Of a stretch of DNA of 55,690 nt, positions 45,637-53,020 are shown piece by piece; positions within the stretch are counted from its first letter, which is position 1; each line of letters starts with the position of its first letter. Below the pieces are notes generated by a model. The model saw only the letters and a list, made by a program, of their open reading frames with translations. It made no database searches and had not been told where the DNA came from. The stretch lies in assembly GCA_034429695.1 (NCBI GenBank), contig DAOUGC010000224.1:1-55690 (forward strand), written 5' to 3'. This stretch comes from DAOUGC01 sp034429695. Its GTDB lineage: Bacteria; Chloroflexota; Anaerolineae; Anaerolineales; Anaerolineaceae. The translations under genes were made by a program, and so were the position numbers.

Positions 45637-47615
45637 TGGAAAATTGTCATACCCTTCCAACCCCCATCGCACCCACGGGTTTACAACAGATTGCCCTGGT
45701 GGGCAGCCCCAATGTGGGAAAATCCATGTTGTTCCACCGCCTCACCGGTCAATATGTCATCGTAGCCAATTATCCCGGAACCACTGTGGAACTTTCGCAG
45801 GGCAAGTCAGCCGCCCTGCAGAACGCTGTAATTGTCGACACTCCCGGCATCGTTTCCTTTCCTGCGCGCAGTGAAGACGAATGTGTCACCGCGCGGGTGT
45901 TGCTGGAGCGCGACCTGGACGCGGTCATTCAGGTGGGCGATGCCAAAAACATGCTGCGCAGCCTTAACCTCACCGTTCAACTGGTGGAGATGGGCCTGCC
46001 CATGACCCTGGCGCTTAATATGATGGATGAAGCCAGGGCGCGCGGGATGGAGATTAGTGCCAGCCAGATCGCGAATCGCTTCGGGATCGGTGTGGTGGAA
46101 ACAGTCGCCACGCGCGGCAAGGGCACAAACGAATTACTGCAAGCAGTAAAAAATGCACGCCAGTCTGAGTTTCACATTGATTATGGCGCAAGTGTGGAAA
46201 CCGCTTTGGAAACCATCCTGCCGATGCTGCCGGCAGCCCGCGTGCATCCTCGCGCGCTGGCGCTGATGTGGTTAAGCAACGATGGCGCGGCTCAAAGCTG
46301 GCTGCAGGAACACTGCACACCCCAAACGCTTATCGCACTGATCCGTGTGCGCTCCGAACTGGCCGCAAGTCTGGCAGAAGACCCGGCAAATGTAATCGCC
46401 GCAGTGCGCCGAAAAGTGGTGGAAGACCTGGTCACCAGCAGCGTTCAAGCCGTTGTCAATGATCGCCTGGGTTTCTCTGCGTGGCTCTCGAGCATCTCCA
46501 CCCACCCGGTATGGGGCATTCCCTTTGCGGCTGCCATCCTGGCAGGCATGTACTGGTTTGTAGGCGTTTTTGGCGCCGGAACCCTGGTTGGTTTCCTGGA
46601 GGAGACCCTGTTCGCTGGCATCATCAACCCCTGGCTTACGGGTCTGGCTGCCCGCTGGATACAGTCTCCCTTCATTTATGGAATACTGTTCGGAGAATAT
46701 GGTCAGTGGACCATGGGCGCAACATATGCCTTCGGTCTGCTGCTTCCCATTGTGATCACCTTTTTCATCTCATTTGGCATCCTGGAAGACTCAGGCTATT
46801 TACCACGCGTGGCAGTCCTCACCAACCGCCTGTTTCGTTCCATCGGATTGAACGGTCAGGCCATTCTACCGATGATTCTGGGTCTGGGGTGTGTCACCAT
46901 GGCAACCATGACCACGCGCATCCTTACCAGCAAACGCGACCGCATTTTGGTAACCTTCCTGCTGGCGCTGGCAGTGCCCTGTTCGGCACAACTGGGCGTG
47001 GTGCTGGGTATGCTGGCACACATCTCCGCCAGCGTAGCCATTATCTGGGGGGGCATCGTAATGGCTATCATGTTGCTGGTTGGCTGGCTTTCCTCACGCC
47101 TGCTTCCCGGTGAACGCTCACCGCTGGTGGTGGAACTGCCTCCGCTGCGTATGCCCGTTCTCAGCAATGTGATCATCAAAACGGCTGCGCGCGTTGAATG
47201 GTACATCAAGGAAGCTGTTCCACTGTTCATGCTCGGGGCATTGATCCTGTTCCTGCTGGATTACTTTGCCCTGTTGCCGCTGTTGATTCAAGCCACCGAA
47301 CCGGTGATCACCGGCTGGTTGGGGGTGCCTCCTGAGGCTGCCTCGTCATTCCTGCTTGGCCTCATGCGCCGCGATTTTGCCGCGACCGGTCTGTTTGCCA
47401 TGCAATCTGATGGTCTGTTGACCCCCATCCAGGCGCTGGTCTCCATCGTCACCATCACCCTGTTTGTACCTTGCATTGCCAGCATCTTTATGATGATCAA
47501 GGAGCGCGGCTGGAAAATCGGTCTGGGTATGACCATTTTCATTTTCCCGTTTGCCTTTCTGGTGGGCGGCTTGCTGCTCAGATTACTCACACTTCTCGGT
47601 TGGGGAGGCGTTTGA
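45636..47615 (+). CDS. feoB: Ferrous iron transport protein B
   Basis: The 659-residue inner-membrane Fe2+ transporter has an N-terminal GTPase domain: G1 GSPNVGKS (23-30), G2 around NYPGTT, G3 DTPG (68-71) and G4 NMMD (128-131). A helical GDI region follows, then a Gate-domain membrane part with the conserved Cys motifs GLGCVTMATMTTR, VPCSAQLG and VPCIAS, and the SKRDR loop. It is shorter than the roughly 770-residue enterobacterial form but complete. ATG 45636 overlaps the fur stop (TAATG), which couples translation; a TTG-started extension inside fur lacks support. It should be repressed by Fur when iron is plentiful. Confidence 0.95.
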   Translation: MENCHTLPTPIAPTGLQQIALVGSPNVGKSMLFHRLTGQYVIVANYPGTTVELSQGKSAALQNAVIVDTPGIVSFPARSEDECVTARVLLERDLDAVIQVGDAKNMLRSLNLTVQLVEMGLPMTLALNMMDEARARGMEISASQIANRFGIGVVETVATRGKGTNELLQAVKNARQSEFHIDYGASVETALETILPMLPAARVHPRALALMWLSNDGAAQSWLQEHCTPQTLIALIRVRSELAASLAEDPANVIAAVRRKVVEDLVTSSVQAVVNDRLGFSAWLSSISTHPVWGIPFAAAILAGMYWFVGVFGAGTLVGFLEETLFAGIINPWLTGLAARWIQSPFIYGILFGEYGQWTMGATYAFGLLLPIVITFFISFGILEDSGYLPRVAVLTNRLFRSIGLNGQAILPMILGLGCVTMATMTTRILTSKRDRILVTFLLALAVPCSAQLGVVLGMLAHISASVAIIWGGIVMAIMLLVGWLSSRLLPGERSPLVVELPPLRMPVLSNVIIKTAARVEWYIKEAVPLFMLGALILFLLDYFALLPLLIQATEPVITGWLGVPPEAASSFLLGLMRRDFAATGLFAMQSDGLLTPIQALVSIVTITLFVPCIASIFMMIKERGWKIGLGMTIFIFPFAFLVGGLLLRLLTLLGWGGV

Positions 47616-48121
47616 TGAAAGAAAACATGTTATCCTGTTCTGTTTGCGGCACAAAGTTCTCCACGCAGGATCAATCACTGTGCGCCAAATGCCCCCTGAA
47701 TGTCAATTGCCACGAGGCTTGCTGCCCGACATGCGGAAGCCACATGGTAACCACTGAACATTCGGTTATGGCGCGGCTCTTTTCGCGCGTGTTTGGGGCG
47801 CACAAATCCTCAACATCTGCCCGTGCGGCGATGTTCAGACCCCATCGCACCCGCAAGGAAACATCGTTCACTGAAAGCAGCGGCCAGGAGGCTTCCTCCA
47901 GGCTGGACGGCATTCCATCCGGGCATGCCGCACTGGTGCTTGGATATGGCGGACATCTTTCAGAAGGAATTCGCCGGCATTTACAGGCGTATGGCTTGCT
48001 GCCGGAAAATCACATCCGTGTACTGGCAAACAATTCATCTGTAGTGATCGTACAGATTGAAAATACAGAGCTAGCGCTAGAGCGGGAAGTCGCATCACAA
48101 ATTTACGCCCGCGCAGACTAA
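47615..48121 (+). CDS. feoA: FeoA-domain protein with N-terminal Cys-rich metal-binding segment
   Basis: The 168-residue protein overlaps the feoB stop (TGATG) and has a strong ribosome site (GGGGAGG, 6-base gap). Residues 8-41 hold eight cysteines (8, 11, 23, 26, 32, 36, 37, 40) plus His33 and His43, enough for two metal sites or an Fe-S cluster. A basic, Ser-rich linker follows. Residues 95-165 read as a FeoA/SH3-like beta barrel (GHAALVLGYGG, LSEGIRRHLQAYGLLP, SSVVIVQI). FeoA is a small cytoplasmic partner of FeoB. Canonical FeoA is about 75-85 residues with no Cys cluster, so this is a fused form. Metal binding and a FeoC-like regulatory role are inferred. Confidence 0.8.
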   Translation: MKENMLSCSVCGTKFSTQDQSLCAKCPLNVNCHEACCPTCGSHMVTTEHSVMARLFSRVFGAHKSSTSARAAMFRPHRTRKETSFTESSGQEASSRLDGIPSGHAALVLGYGGHLSEGIRRHLQAYGLLPENHIRVLANNSSVVIVQIENTELALEREVASQIYARAD

Positions 48122-48141
48122 CCCGGTACCTGTCAACTTTT

Positions 48142-48178
48142 GAGAACCCTCCATTCAGGCGGGTTCTCATTTTGTTTT
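48142..48178 (+). terminator. Rho-independent terminator of the fur-feo operon
   Basis: Stem GAGAACCC / GGGTTCTC around a 11-base loop, then ATTTTGTTTT. It starts 20 bases after the feoA-like stop. Confidence 0.85.
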
Positions 48179-48267
48179 AATGCACAGACTATCTTTGGGG
48201 AGCCTCCATGTAAATACCGTATCCTCAGAACAACCGGGCAAACAGTCCGGAAAAAGGGGAGGAAAAC

Positions 48268-48576
48268 ATGTTCACTCATAGTGCTCACTCACTGCAGAGG
48301 GCGGCGCAGCGCGGGCTCTCCAATGAGGAAATCGAATACATACTTTGGTACGGTCAGCGCCATCGCAGGTCAGGGGTGATTATCGTTTACCTGCGCCGCA
48401 GAGACATCCCCACAACCGACCTGTGGCGGGCGGATGTTACCCGACTCGAAGGGACGGCCGTGGTGTTGACCAGGGACGGCAGGGTGATCCTGACCGTTTG
48501 GCGTAACCGGCGTAACGGATTGAAACACATCCGGAGAAAACCGGATTACGGGGTGAACCCAGGCATGGGGTTCTAG
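48268..48576 (+). CDS. Small DUF4258-like protein
   Basis: The 102-residue basic protein has a strong ribosome site (GGGGAGG, 5-base gap). It reads SAHSLQRAAQRGLSNEEIEY, then alternating beta strands (VIIVYLRRR, GTAVVLTRDGRVILTVWRN). The H..xRaxqRGLSxEEIEy start and the RVILTVWR strand fit the DUF4258 pattern, a small RelE/YafQ-like fold. Such proteins are sometimes toxin-like, but no antitoxin partner is adjacent and the family role is unknown. It is flanked by two terminators, so it is a single-gene transcript. Confidence 0.6.
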   Translation: MFTHSAHSLQRAAQRGLSNEEIEYILWYGQRHRRSGVIIVYLRRRDIPTTDLWRADVTRLEGTAVVLTRDGRVILTVWRNRRNGLKHIRRKPDYGVNPGMGF

Positions 48577-48588
48577 CATCCGGGGGAA

Positions 48589-48631
48589 CCGGTGGAGAAG
48601 ATGGGGGCAATTTTCTCCACCGGCATTTTTT
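48589..48631 (+). terminator. Rho-independent terminator after the DUF4258-like gene
   Basis: Perfect 11-base stem CCGGTGGAGAA / TTCTCCACCGG with a 13-base loop, then a run of six T. Confidence 0.92.
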
Positions 48632-48656
48632 AATGCGAATCCTGCCATGAAATGGC

Positions 48657-48662
48657 TATAAT
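48657..48662 (+). promoter_or_regulatory. -10 element upstream of the unknown gene
   Basis: Perfect TATAAT about 100 bases before the next start codon; no good -35 at 16-18 bases. The remaining leader up to 48760 shows nothing else. Confidence 0.4.
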
Positions 48663-48760
48663 GGATCCAGATTATCCCTCCACCCCTATGCCATCCCACA
48701 CATCGCGACACACATCAACATGACTGGCTCAATTACCTTGATGGTCACCTGTGAGGCGTT

Positions 48761-49171
48761 ATGGTTGTTCATGATTTATTTGAAGATACATTGGATGTGC
48801 TGGTCAATATTCGCGATCATAGTCAGGGTTTTATTGTCACCCTGCCTCCTGCGTTAATGCCCCAGGTTCTCGCCCAGTTGGAAGGATTGTCTTTAAGTGT
48901 GCGCATGGCGCGCTATGAAGTGGACCTGATGCGCGCAGCAGATGAGTTGATGGAGTGGATCGAATCGGTTCCTGAATTATGCGCTGTACTGACCCCCATG
49001 CGCGCCAACCATCATGAACGCCAGCACTCACGTCAATCGCAGATCCGGTATGCGTCCGGAATGGTTCAGGATATCAGCCAGACCCAACGTACTGAACAAC
49101 ACCGGAAAATCTTTCTGCGGTTGTTAATGGAATGCCGCGAAAATCTTCAGATCGCCATTCAAAATCAATAA
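48761..49171 (+). CDS. Hypothetical protein, mostly helical
   Basis: The 136-residue protein starts at an ATG with GAGG 4 bases upstream. It opens with short strands (DTLDVLVNIRDHSQGFIVTL) and continues with charged helices (MRAADELMEWIESV; TEQHRKIFLRLLMECRENLQ). No signal peptide or membrane segment is visible, so it is probably cytoplasmic. It ends 6 bases from the convergent AraC gene. I recognise no family. Predicted as real because of the ribosome site, the upstream -10 and the codon use similar to its neighbours. Confidence 0.6.
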   Translation: MVVHDLFEDTLDVLVNIRDHSQGFIVTLPPALMPQVLAQLEGLSLSVRMARYEVDLMRAADELMEWIESVPELCAVLTPMRANHHERQHSRQSQIRYASGMVQDISQTQRTEQHRKIFLRLLMECRENLQIAIQNQ

Positions 49172-49177
49172 TTCCGT

Positions 49178-49876
49178 CTAAATATGGGGAGCACCTGGTA
49201 GCGGGGTAATGGGCAGGGTTATCCGCGCCGGTTGTTCTTGCACGTCCATCATGCCCCATTCTGGCAAAAGATAACCATGATTGAAATACCAGATTCCAAA
49301 GATATAATCCCAAACAAGTTGGTCCGTTTGAGGATCGGGAGTGAACCAAAAATTGACACAATCTGGCAAAGACGGTTCGGGGGGCATCGTCGGTTGCGCC
49401 GTGCAAGAACAAAAGGACAACAGGTGTACCCCGGGGTCGGCTCCCTGCAGATCGCCAGACCCTGCGCATGGTTCTGGTTGAAAGTAATTACATTCCCGCC
49501 AGAAATGCAAATGTTCCGTGGTGATGCGGCTCAGGTTCAAACGCGTATCGCTATTTTTGGTTGCCCGGTATTGTTGTGGTTGCTGCATGTAAACCCGTTT
49601 AAAGGCGCGGCTGAACACCTCGGGGGAATTAAATTGATAATCAAGGGCAATGTCGATGATGCGCCTGGAGCTGCCGGTTAATTCTGCAGCAGCACAGGCC
49701 AGGCGCCGGCGCATCAGGTAATCGTAAGGGGTGCTGTGCGTCAGCGCATTAAACACCCGGCAAAAATAATACAGGGAATATCCGCAATGAGAAGCCATAT
49801 TGCCCACGGCAATTGGTTCCTGTAAATGGCTTTCCACAAAATCCAGGCCATGCCCAATGGCATCGGTCAGGTTCAT
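49178..49876 (-). CDS. AraC-family transcriptional regulator
   Basis: The 232-residue protein has a double helix-turn-helix at the N-terminus (residues about 8-105): IAVGNMASHCGYSLYYFCRVF, then IIDIALDYQFNSPEVFSRAFKRVY, the typical AraC second motif. The C-terminal part (110-232) resembles a degenerate GyrI/Rob-type effector domain (VWDYIFGIWYFNHGYLLPEW). HTH-first order is that of Rob/MarA-type regulators that sense drugs or small molecules. It overlaps the upstream GyrI-like gene by ATGA, so both are made together. Targets unknown. Confidence 0.85.
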   Translation of the reverse strand: MNLTDAIGHGLDFVESHLQEPIAVGNMASHCGYSLYYFCRVFNALTHSTPYDYLMRRRLACAAAELTGSSRRIIDIALDYQFNSPEVFSRAFKRVYMQQPQQYRATKNSDTRLNLSRITTEHLHFWRECNYFQPEPCAGSGDLQGADPGVHLLSFCSCTAQPTMPPEPSLPDCVNFWFTPDPQTDQLVWDYIFGIWYFNHGYLLPEWGMMDVQEQPARITLPITPLPGAPHI

Positions 49877-50400
49877 TCAGGGTCGCCCTTGGTTTTTGTC
49901 CGCACCGGTATGTAAACATCCAGCACCGAATCGGCCATTTGATCCAAACCTTTATACCGCTCATCGTAATATTGGATCAAATAAGGCTCGGCATATTCCA
50001 GATTGTTTTCCGGCAACCAGCGCGTATTGATCTCGCGCCACCAATCCGATTGGATCTCCTCACCCACAAGGGTAAAGATGGCGTAGTCGGCGGCTGGCAG
50101 GTGCTTCATCACCGTCTGCACCGGCAACTCCGCTGAGCCTTCCACCTCGATCCCCACAAAGACTTCGTACTCACCGGTTTCCTGGGTGCCGTCGTATTCA
50201 ATATGTAATTCGAACATCACTCCCTGGCGGGCATCACAGTTCTGCAGGCATGTACCCCGGGTGTAAAAATCCATGAAACGCATCCATAACCGGCCGATCT
50301 CATTTTCAGCCGTCCAGCCAGCGCTTTGTTTAAATGGGTCACCGAAGAAACTCATTCCTGCCAGCCGCATGGCAGGCATCTTGATCAACCGAAATTGCAT
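49873..50400 (-). CDS. GyrI-like (AraC effector-binding) small-molecule-binding protein
   Basis: The 175-residue stand-alone effector-binding domain starts MQFRLIKMPAMRLAGMSFFG, as in the GyrI/AraC_E_bind family, with IEVEGSAELP, a YAIFTLVGE strand and the ending YYDERYKG-x-VLDVYIPV. Such domains bind amphipathic drugs or block DNA gyrase in some bacteria. The gene precedes the AraC regulator with a four-base ATGA overlap, so it may act as a sensor or trap for the same ligand. Five Cys/Trp-rich positions (TRGTCLQNCD) are unusual. The ligand is unknown. Confidence 0.78.
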   Translation of the reverse strand: MQFRLIKMPAMRLAGMSFFGDPFKQSAGWTAENEIGRLWMRFMDFYTRGTCLQNCDARQGVMFELHIEYDGTQETGEYEVFVGIEVEGSAELPVQTVMKHLPAADYAIFTLVGEEIQSDWWREINTRWLPENNLEYAEPYLIQYYDERYKGLDQMADSVLDVYIPVRTKTKGDPE

Positions 50401-50426
50401 GTGCGTTCATCCTCTCATCCAAATCA

Positions 50427-50463
50427 GGCTGAATGGGGAATCGCTCCCCATTCAGCCTTTTTT
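50427..50463 (+). terminator. Strong hairpin terminator oriented against the flanking genes
   Basis: Perfect 13-base stem GGCTGAATGGGGA / TCCCCATTCAGCC with a 5-base loop, followed on the plus strand by TTTTTT. Both flanking genes (GyrI-like and TrmO-like) are on the minus strand, where the hairpin is followed only by TGATTTGG. It may therefore stop antisense transcription, or act weakly for trmO. Confidence 0.75.
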
Positions 50464-50472
50464 ACGCGCTGG

Positions 50473-50967
50473 TTACCAGTCTTCCGGTTCGCCTTCGGAT
50501 AACCCAATGCCATCGGCGGGAAACCACTCCGGCCAACCTGCCAGCCAGGACGGGATCGTGGCATCCTGCACCCGGTCGGTGATGGGGAAATAGGCTTTCA
50601 AATCCACGACCGGGGTATTGACCAGGGTGTCAATGTTGCCAATCTCCACCGTCCCCGCCTGTTCATCCACCCCGATGATTTTGCACACGGTCATCATAAT
50701 CGGGTTTGGCCGACATGGCGAACGGGAAGCAAACACCCCGCTGGGCTGGTCGGGTGCGTACGGAGGATTGTTGACCAGCACAGAACGGTTCTCGTGGTCA
50801 TCCAGCCGATCAGCCCACCAGAACACACACACATGGCTGAAGTTTTTCAACTCCTTTAAGCCATCCCGAAACTCGGGGAGAACCTCCACGCTGATCCTGC
50901 TCGCATTTCGACGCACCCATCCAATGGGTTGCATGGTCAATTGTTTGGTCTGCCCTGGCATGTTCAT
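50473..50967 (-). CDS. TrmO/TsaA-family tRNA N6-methyltransferase-like protein
   Basis: The 164-residue single-domain TsaA (UPF0066) protein has TMQPIGWVRR at the start, the family signature SRSPCRPNPIMMTVCKI (about 81-97) and NTPVVDLKAYFP. TrmO methylates N6-threonylcarbamoyladenosine at position 37 of tRNA-Thr with SAM. It lacks the C-terminal extension of the E. coli enzyme, as many short family members do. I chose ATG 50967 because AAGGAG lies 6 bases upstream; the longer frame to 51129 has no family match. It could instead act on another substrate, because short members are mostly uncharacterised. Confidence 0.8.
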   Translation of the reverse strand: MNMPGQTKQLTMQPIGWVRRNASRISVEVLPEFRDGLKELKNFSHVCVFWWADRLDDHENRSVLVNNPPYAPDQPSGVFASRSPCRPNPIMMTVCKIIGVDEQAGTVEIGNIDTLVNTPVVDLKAYFPITDRVQDATIPSWLAGWPEWFPADGIGLSEGEPEDW

Positions 50968-51149
50968 ATTGTACTCCTTGAAAAAATATCGAATGGGTGA
51001 GCGCTCGATAACCATCATAACCGCGGTGAGGGGTGTTTCCTTGATGATCCTTGCGCTAATGATGCCCCGGCGGCAAATGACAACCAACGTTCTCACCCAA
51101 CCGCCCGGCTTGTTGTACAATAAAACCATTCCAGAAACAGGAGTTACCC

Positions 51150-51629
51150 ATGTCCGGTTTCGCCAACATGCCTCGTTTTTTGCTGCGTATCATCCGCCTG
51201 CCTCCGCGTGCCGCTTATGCCATCGGGCTGGGTCCTGTGTTGGGGCGGCTGGTTCTGCTGCTCACCACCTACGGACGCAAAACCGGAAAACCCAGGGTCA
51301 CCCCGCTTCAATATGAAGAGCTGAATGGAAATATCTATCTTGGGGCTGCGCTCGGACAGAAGGCAGACTGGTTGCGCAATATTCAGGCAAACCCGCGCGT
51401 ACACATTCAGGTGAAAAACCAGCGATTTTTCGCCCACGCCGAGGTAATCACCGACCCAGCGGCTGTGGTGGATTACCTTAAATTGCGTCTGGAACGTCAC
51501 CCAAAAATGGTGGGCGCCATGCTGCGGGGAGAAGGCCTTCCGGCCAATCCAACCAACGAGGATTTGTCAACCTATGCCGCCAGCCTGGCAGTGGTTAAGG
51601 TCACACCTCTGGAACCCCATGCCGACTGA
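51150..51629 (+). CDS. Deazaflavin (F420)-dependent nitroreductase family protein
   Basis: The 159-residue split-barrel oxidoreductase of the DDN family has the hallmark LLTTYGRKTGKPRVTPLQY (about 38-56), then NGNIYLGAALGQKADWLRNI and AnPRVHIQV, which place the F420 or flavin cofactor. Such enzymes reduce quinones, nitro-aromatics or other small molecules; the physiological substrate here is unknown. CAGGAG lies 6 bases before ATG 51150. A hydrophobic/Arg N-terminal stretch (PRFLLRIIRLPPRAAY) suggests membrane association, as in mycobacterial Ddn. The next gene overlaps its end by 11 bases, so they are co-translated. Confidence 0.85.
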   Translation: MSGFANMPRFLLRIIRLPPRAAYAIGLGPVLGRLVLLLTTYGRKTGKPRVTPLQYEELNGNIYLGAALGQKADWLRNIQANPRVHIQVKNQRFFAHAEVITDPAAVVDYLKLRLERHPKMVGAMLRGEGLPANPTNEDLSTYAASLAVVKVTPLEPHAD

Positions 51630-52440
51630 CGACAAAAAGCAAGCCCTCATCAACCTGATTACCTCACTGACAACACACTTTCCCGGAGCTTCCATTGGTC
51701 GGTCCGGCGGTGCGCGCCCCCTGCCAGAGCCTGGCCAGGGAGATATTGATCTGTTCGTCTATTGCGAGCGCATCCCCACCGCCCGCACGCGCATGGCTGC
51801 CAGCCGCAATGTCGCTGTCGATGTCGAAACAAACAAGCTCAAACACCCGCGCTGGGGAACCGGCGATCTGATGTGGTTGGGCGGCGTTGAAACCTGGGTC
51901 ATGTATATGAACCGCAAGGCAGCCCATAATGAAGTGACCAGGATTTTAAGTGGGGCTGAACCAAACCGGGAGGATAATTACTTTTACCCAACCGGTCGTC
52001 TGGCAATGCTGAACGACATGCAAATCCTCGCTGATCCGGGCGGTTTCATTGCCGGTTTGCAACGCATGGTACGTAATCCGCCAGAGAGCCTGTTTGAAAG
52101 GTTATGGCAACACCACACCACCGCCCTGCTGGATGTGGAAGATCTCACCCGGGCAGCCGCGCGCGGCGATGTGTTATTTTTCCACTTTGCGCTCGACCTG
52201 GCAATTGATCACTTCCTTCAGGCAATTTTTGCGCTCAATCACGCTTACTTCCCCAGCCGCAAACGCTCCATACCGGCGCTGGATGGTTTTAAACGCAAAC
52301 CGCATGACTGTTCCGAGCGTCTGCTTGTGGTTCTGTCATACTCTGTGACAGCCACAGACCTGCCGGAAGCCATGCGGCGGTTTGAACACCTGACCTCAGA
52401 ATTGCTGTCGCTCCACCCCGGGACGGACTATCCGTCCTGA
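51619..52440 (+). CDS. Nucleotidyltransferase-fold protein (DUF4037-like)
   Basis: The 273-residue protein has an N-terminal nucleotidyltransferase-type motif: SIGRSGGARPLPEPGQGDID with Asp42 and Asp44 (DIDLFVY), the metal-binding pair of the MNT/kanamycin-nucleotidyltransferase superfamily. VDVETNKL may supply the third acidic residue. The C-terminal half is helical (LLDVEDLTRAAARG, ALDLAIDHFLQAIFALNHAYFPSRK), as in DUF4037/DUF4111-type proteins. The substrate is unknown; aminoglycoside-like or self-modifying activity cannot be claimed. ATG 51619 overlaps the nitroreductase end. It ends tail-to-tail with the HXXEE gene, overlapping by 13 bases. Confidence 0.7.
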   Translation: MPTDDKKQALINLITSLTTHFPGASIGRSGGARPLPEPGQGDIDLFVYCERIPTARTRMAASRNVAVDVETNKLKHPRWGTGDLMWLGGVETWVMYMNRKAAHNEVTRILSGAEPNREDNYFYPTGRLAMLNDMQILADPGGFIAGLQRMVRNPPESLFERLWQHHTTALLDVEDLTRAAARGDVLFFHFALDLAIDHFLQAIFALNHAYFPSRKRSIPALDGFKRKPHDCSERLLVVLSYSVTATDLPEAMRRFEHLTSELLSLHPGTDYPS

Positions 52441-52994
52441 GTTGGTATCTGTCCTTCACCCTGATATTTTACAAGCCAGCGGTCAAAAAGAATTGCTATG
52501 CGCAGTAATGCCGGAACCATGATCGCCAGGGCAAACAGCGCCACCACGGCCCATACACCTGTGGCTGTCCAATCCAGTGGGGTTTGCTGGTTGATAGCCC
52601 ACAGCGCATAAACACTGTAAGCCAGGCCCGGCAGGCTGGTGATGATCACCGGCACGTAGCGGCGCATGAGCAAATACTGTGAAATGTGCATCACCAGGTG
52701 AAGCCCAAAAGCCGCCAACACGCCGGCGAAGAAATCATTCCATCCAAACTCAATCGAAAGCAACGTCAGGGTGGATAGCACGAAGAAAATACACGCCACC
52801 GCCAGTGAAAAACCCGCTGTGGAAAGCTGGCGCTGTGTCTTCATAAGATCGTGCGCCAGGCTTTGAAAACGGCCAGGCAGGCGCTTTTCAAGATTGGGCC
52901 AGCGCAGGAGAAAAGCCCGCATCATGATTATTTCTTCGAAATCGTGCAACATAAACACTACTGGCAATAGCCACATAATGGAATGGATTGACAT
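52428..52994 (-). CDS. HXXEE-domain membrane protein
   Basis: The 188-residue membrane protein has about five hydrophobic segments. The family motif HDFEE (residues 17-21) sits at the end of the first, followed by RxxLLRWPNLEKRLPGRF, then FGLHLVMHISQYLLMRRYVP. HXXEE proteins are uncharacterised integral membrane proteins in which the His/Glu set could bind a metal. GGGAG lies 5 bases before the ATG. It is downstream of the HD-GYP gene by 26 bases on the same strand, so probably in its operon. Function unknown. Confidence 0.8.
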   Translation of the reverse strand: MSIHSIMWLLPVVFMLHDFEEIIMMRAFLLRWPNLEKRLPGRFQSLAHDLMKTQRQLSTAGFSLAVACIFFVLSTLTLLSIEFGWNDFFAGVLAAFGLHLVMHISQYLLMRRYVPVIITSLPGLAYSVYALWAINQQTPLDWTATGVWAVVALFALAIMVPALLRIAILFDRWLVKYQGEGQIPTQDG

Positions 52995-53020
52995 ACATTC
53001 TCCCAGGATGGGCGTTTCAA

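Noticed and set aside
47471..47614. Longer form of the FeoA-like protein starting inside feoB
   Set aside because: The extension is a shadow of feoB; the coupled ATG at 47615 has a strong ribosome site.
50968..51129. Extended N-terminus of the TrmO-like protein
   Set aside because: The extra 54 residues have no family similarity; AAGGAG directly precedes ATG 50967.
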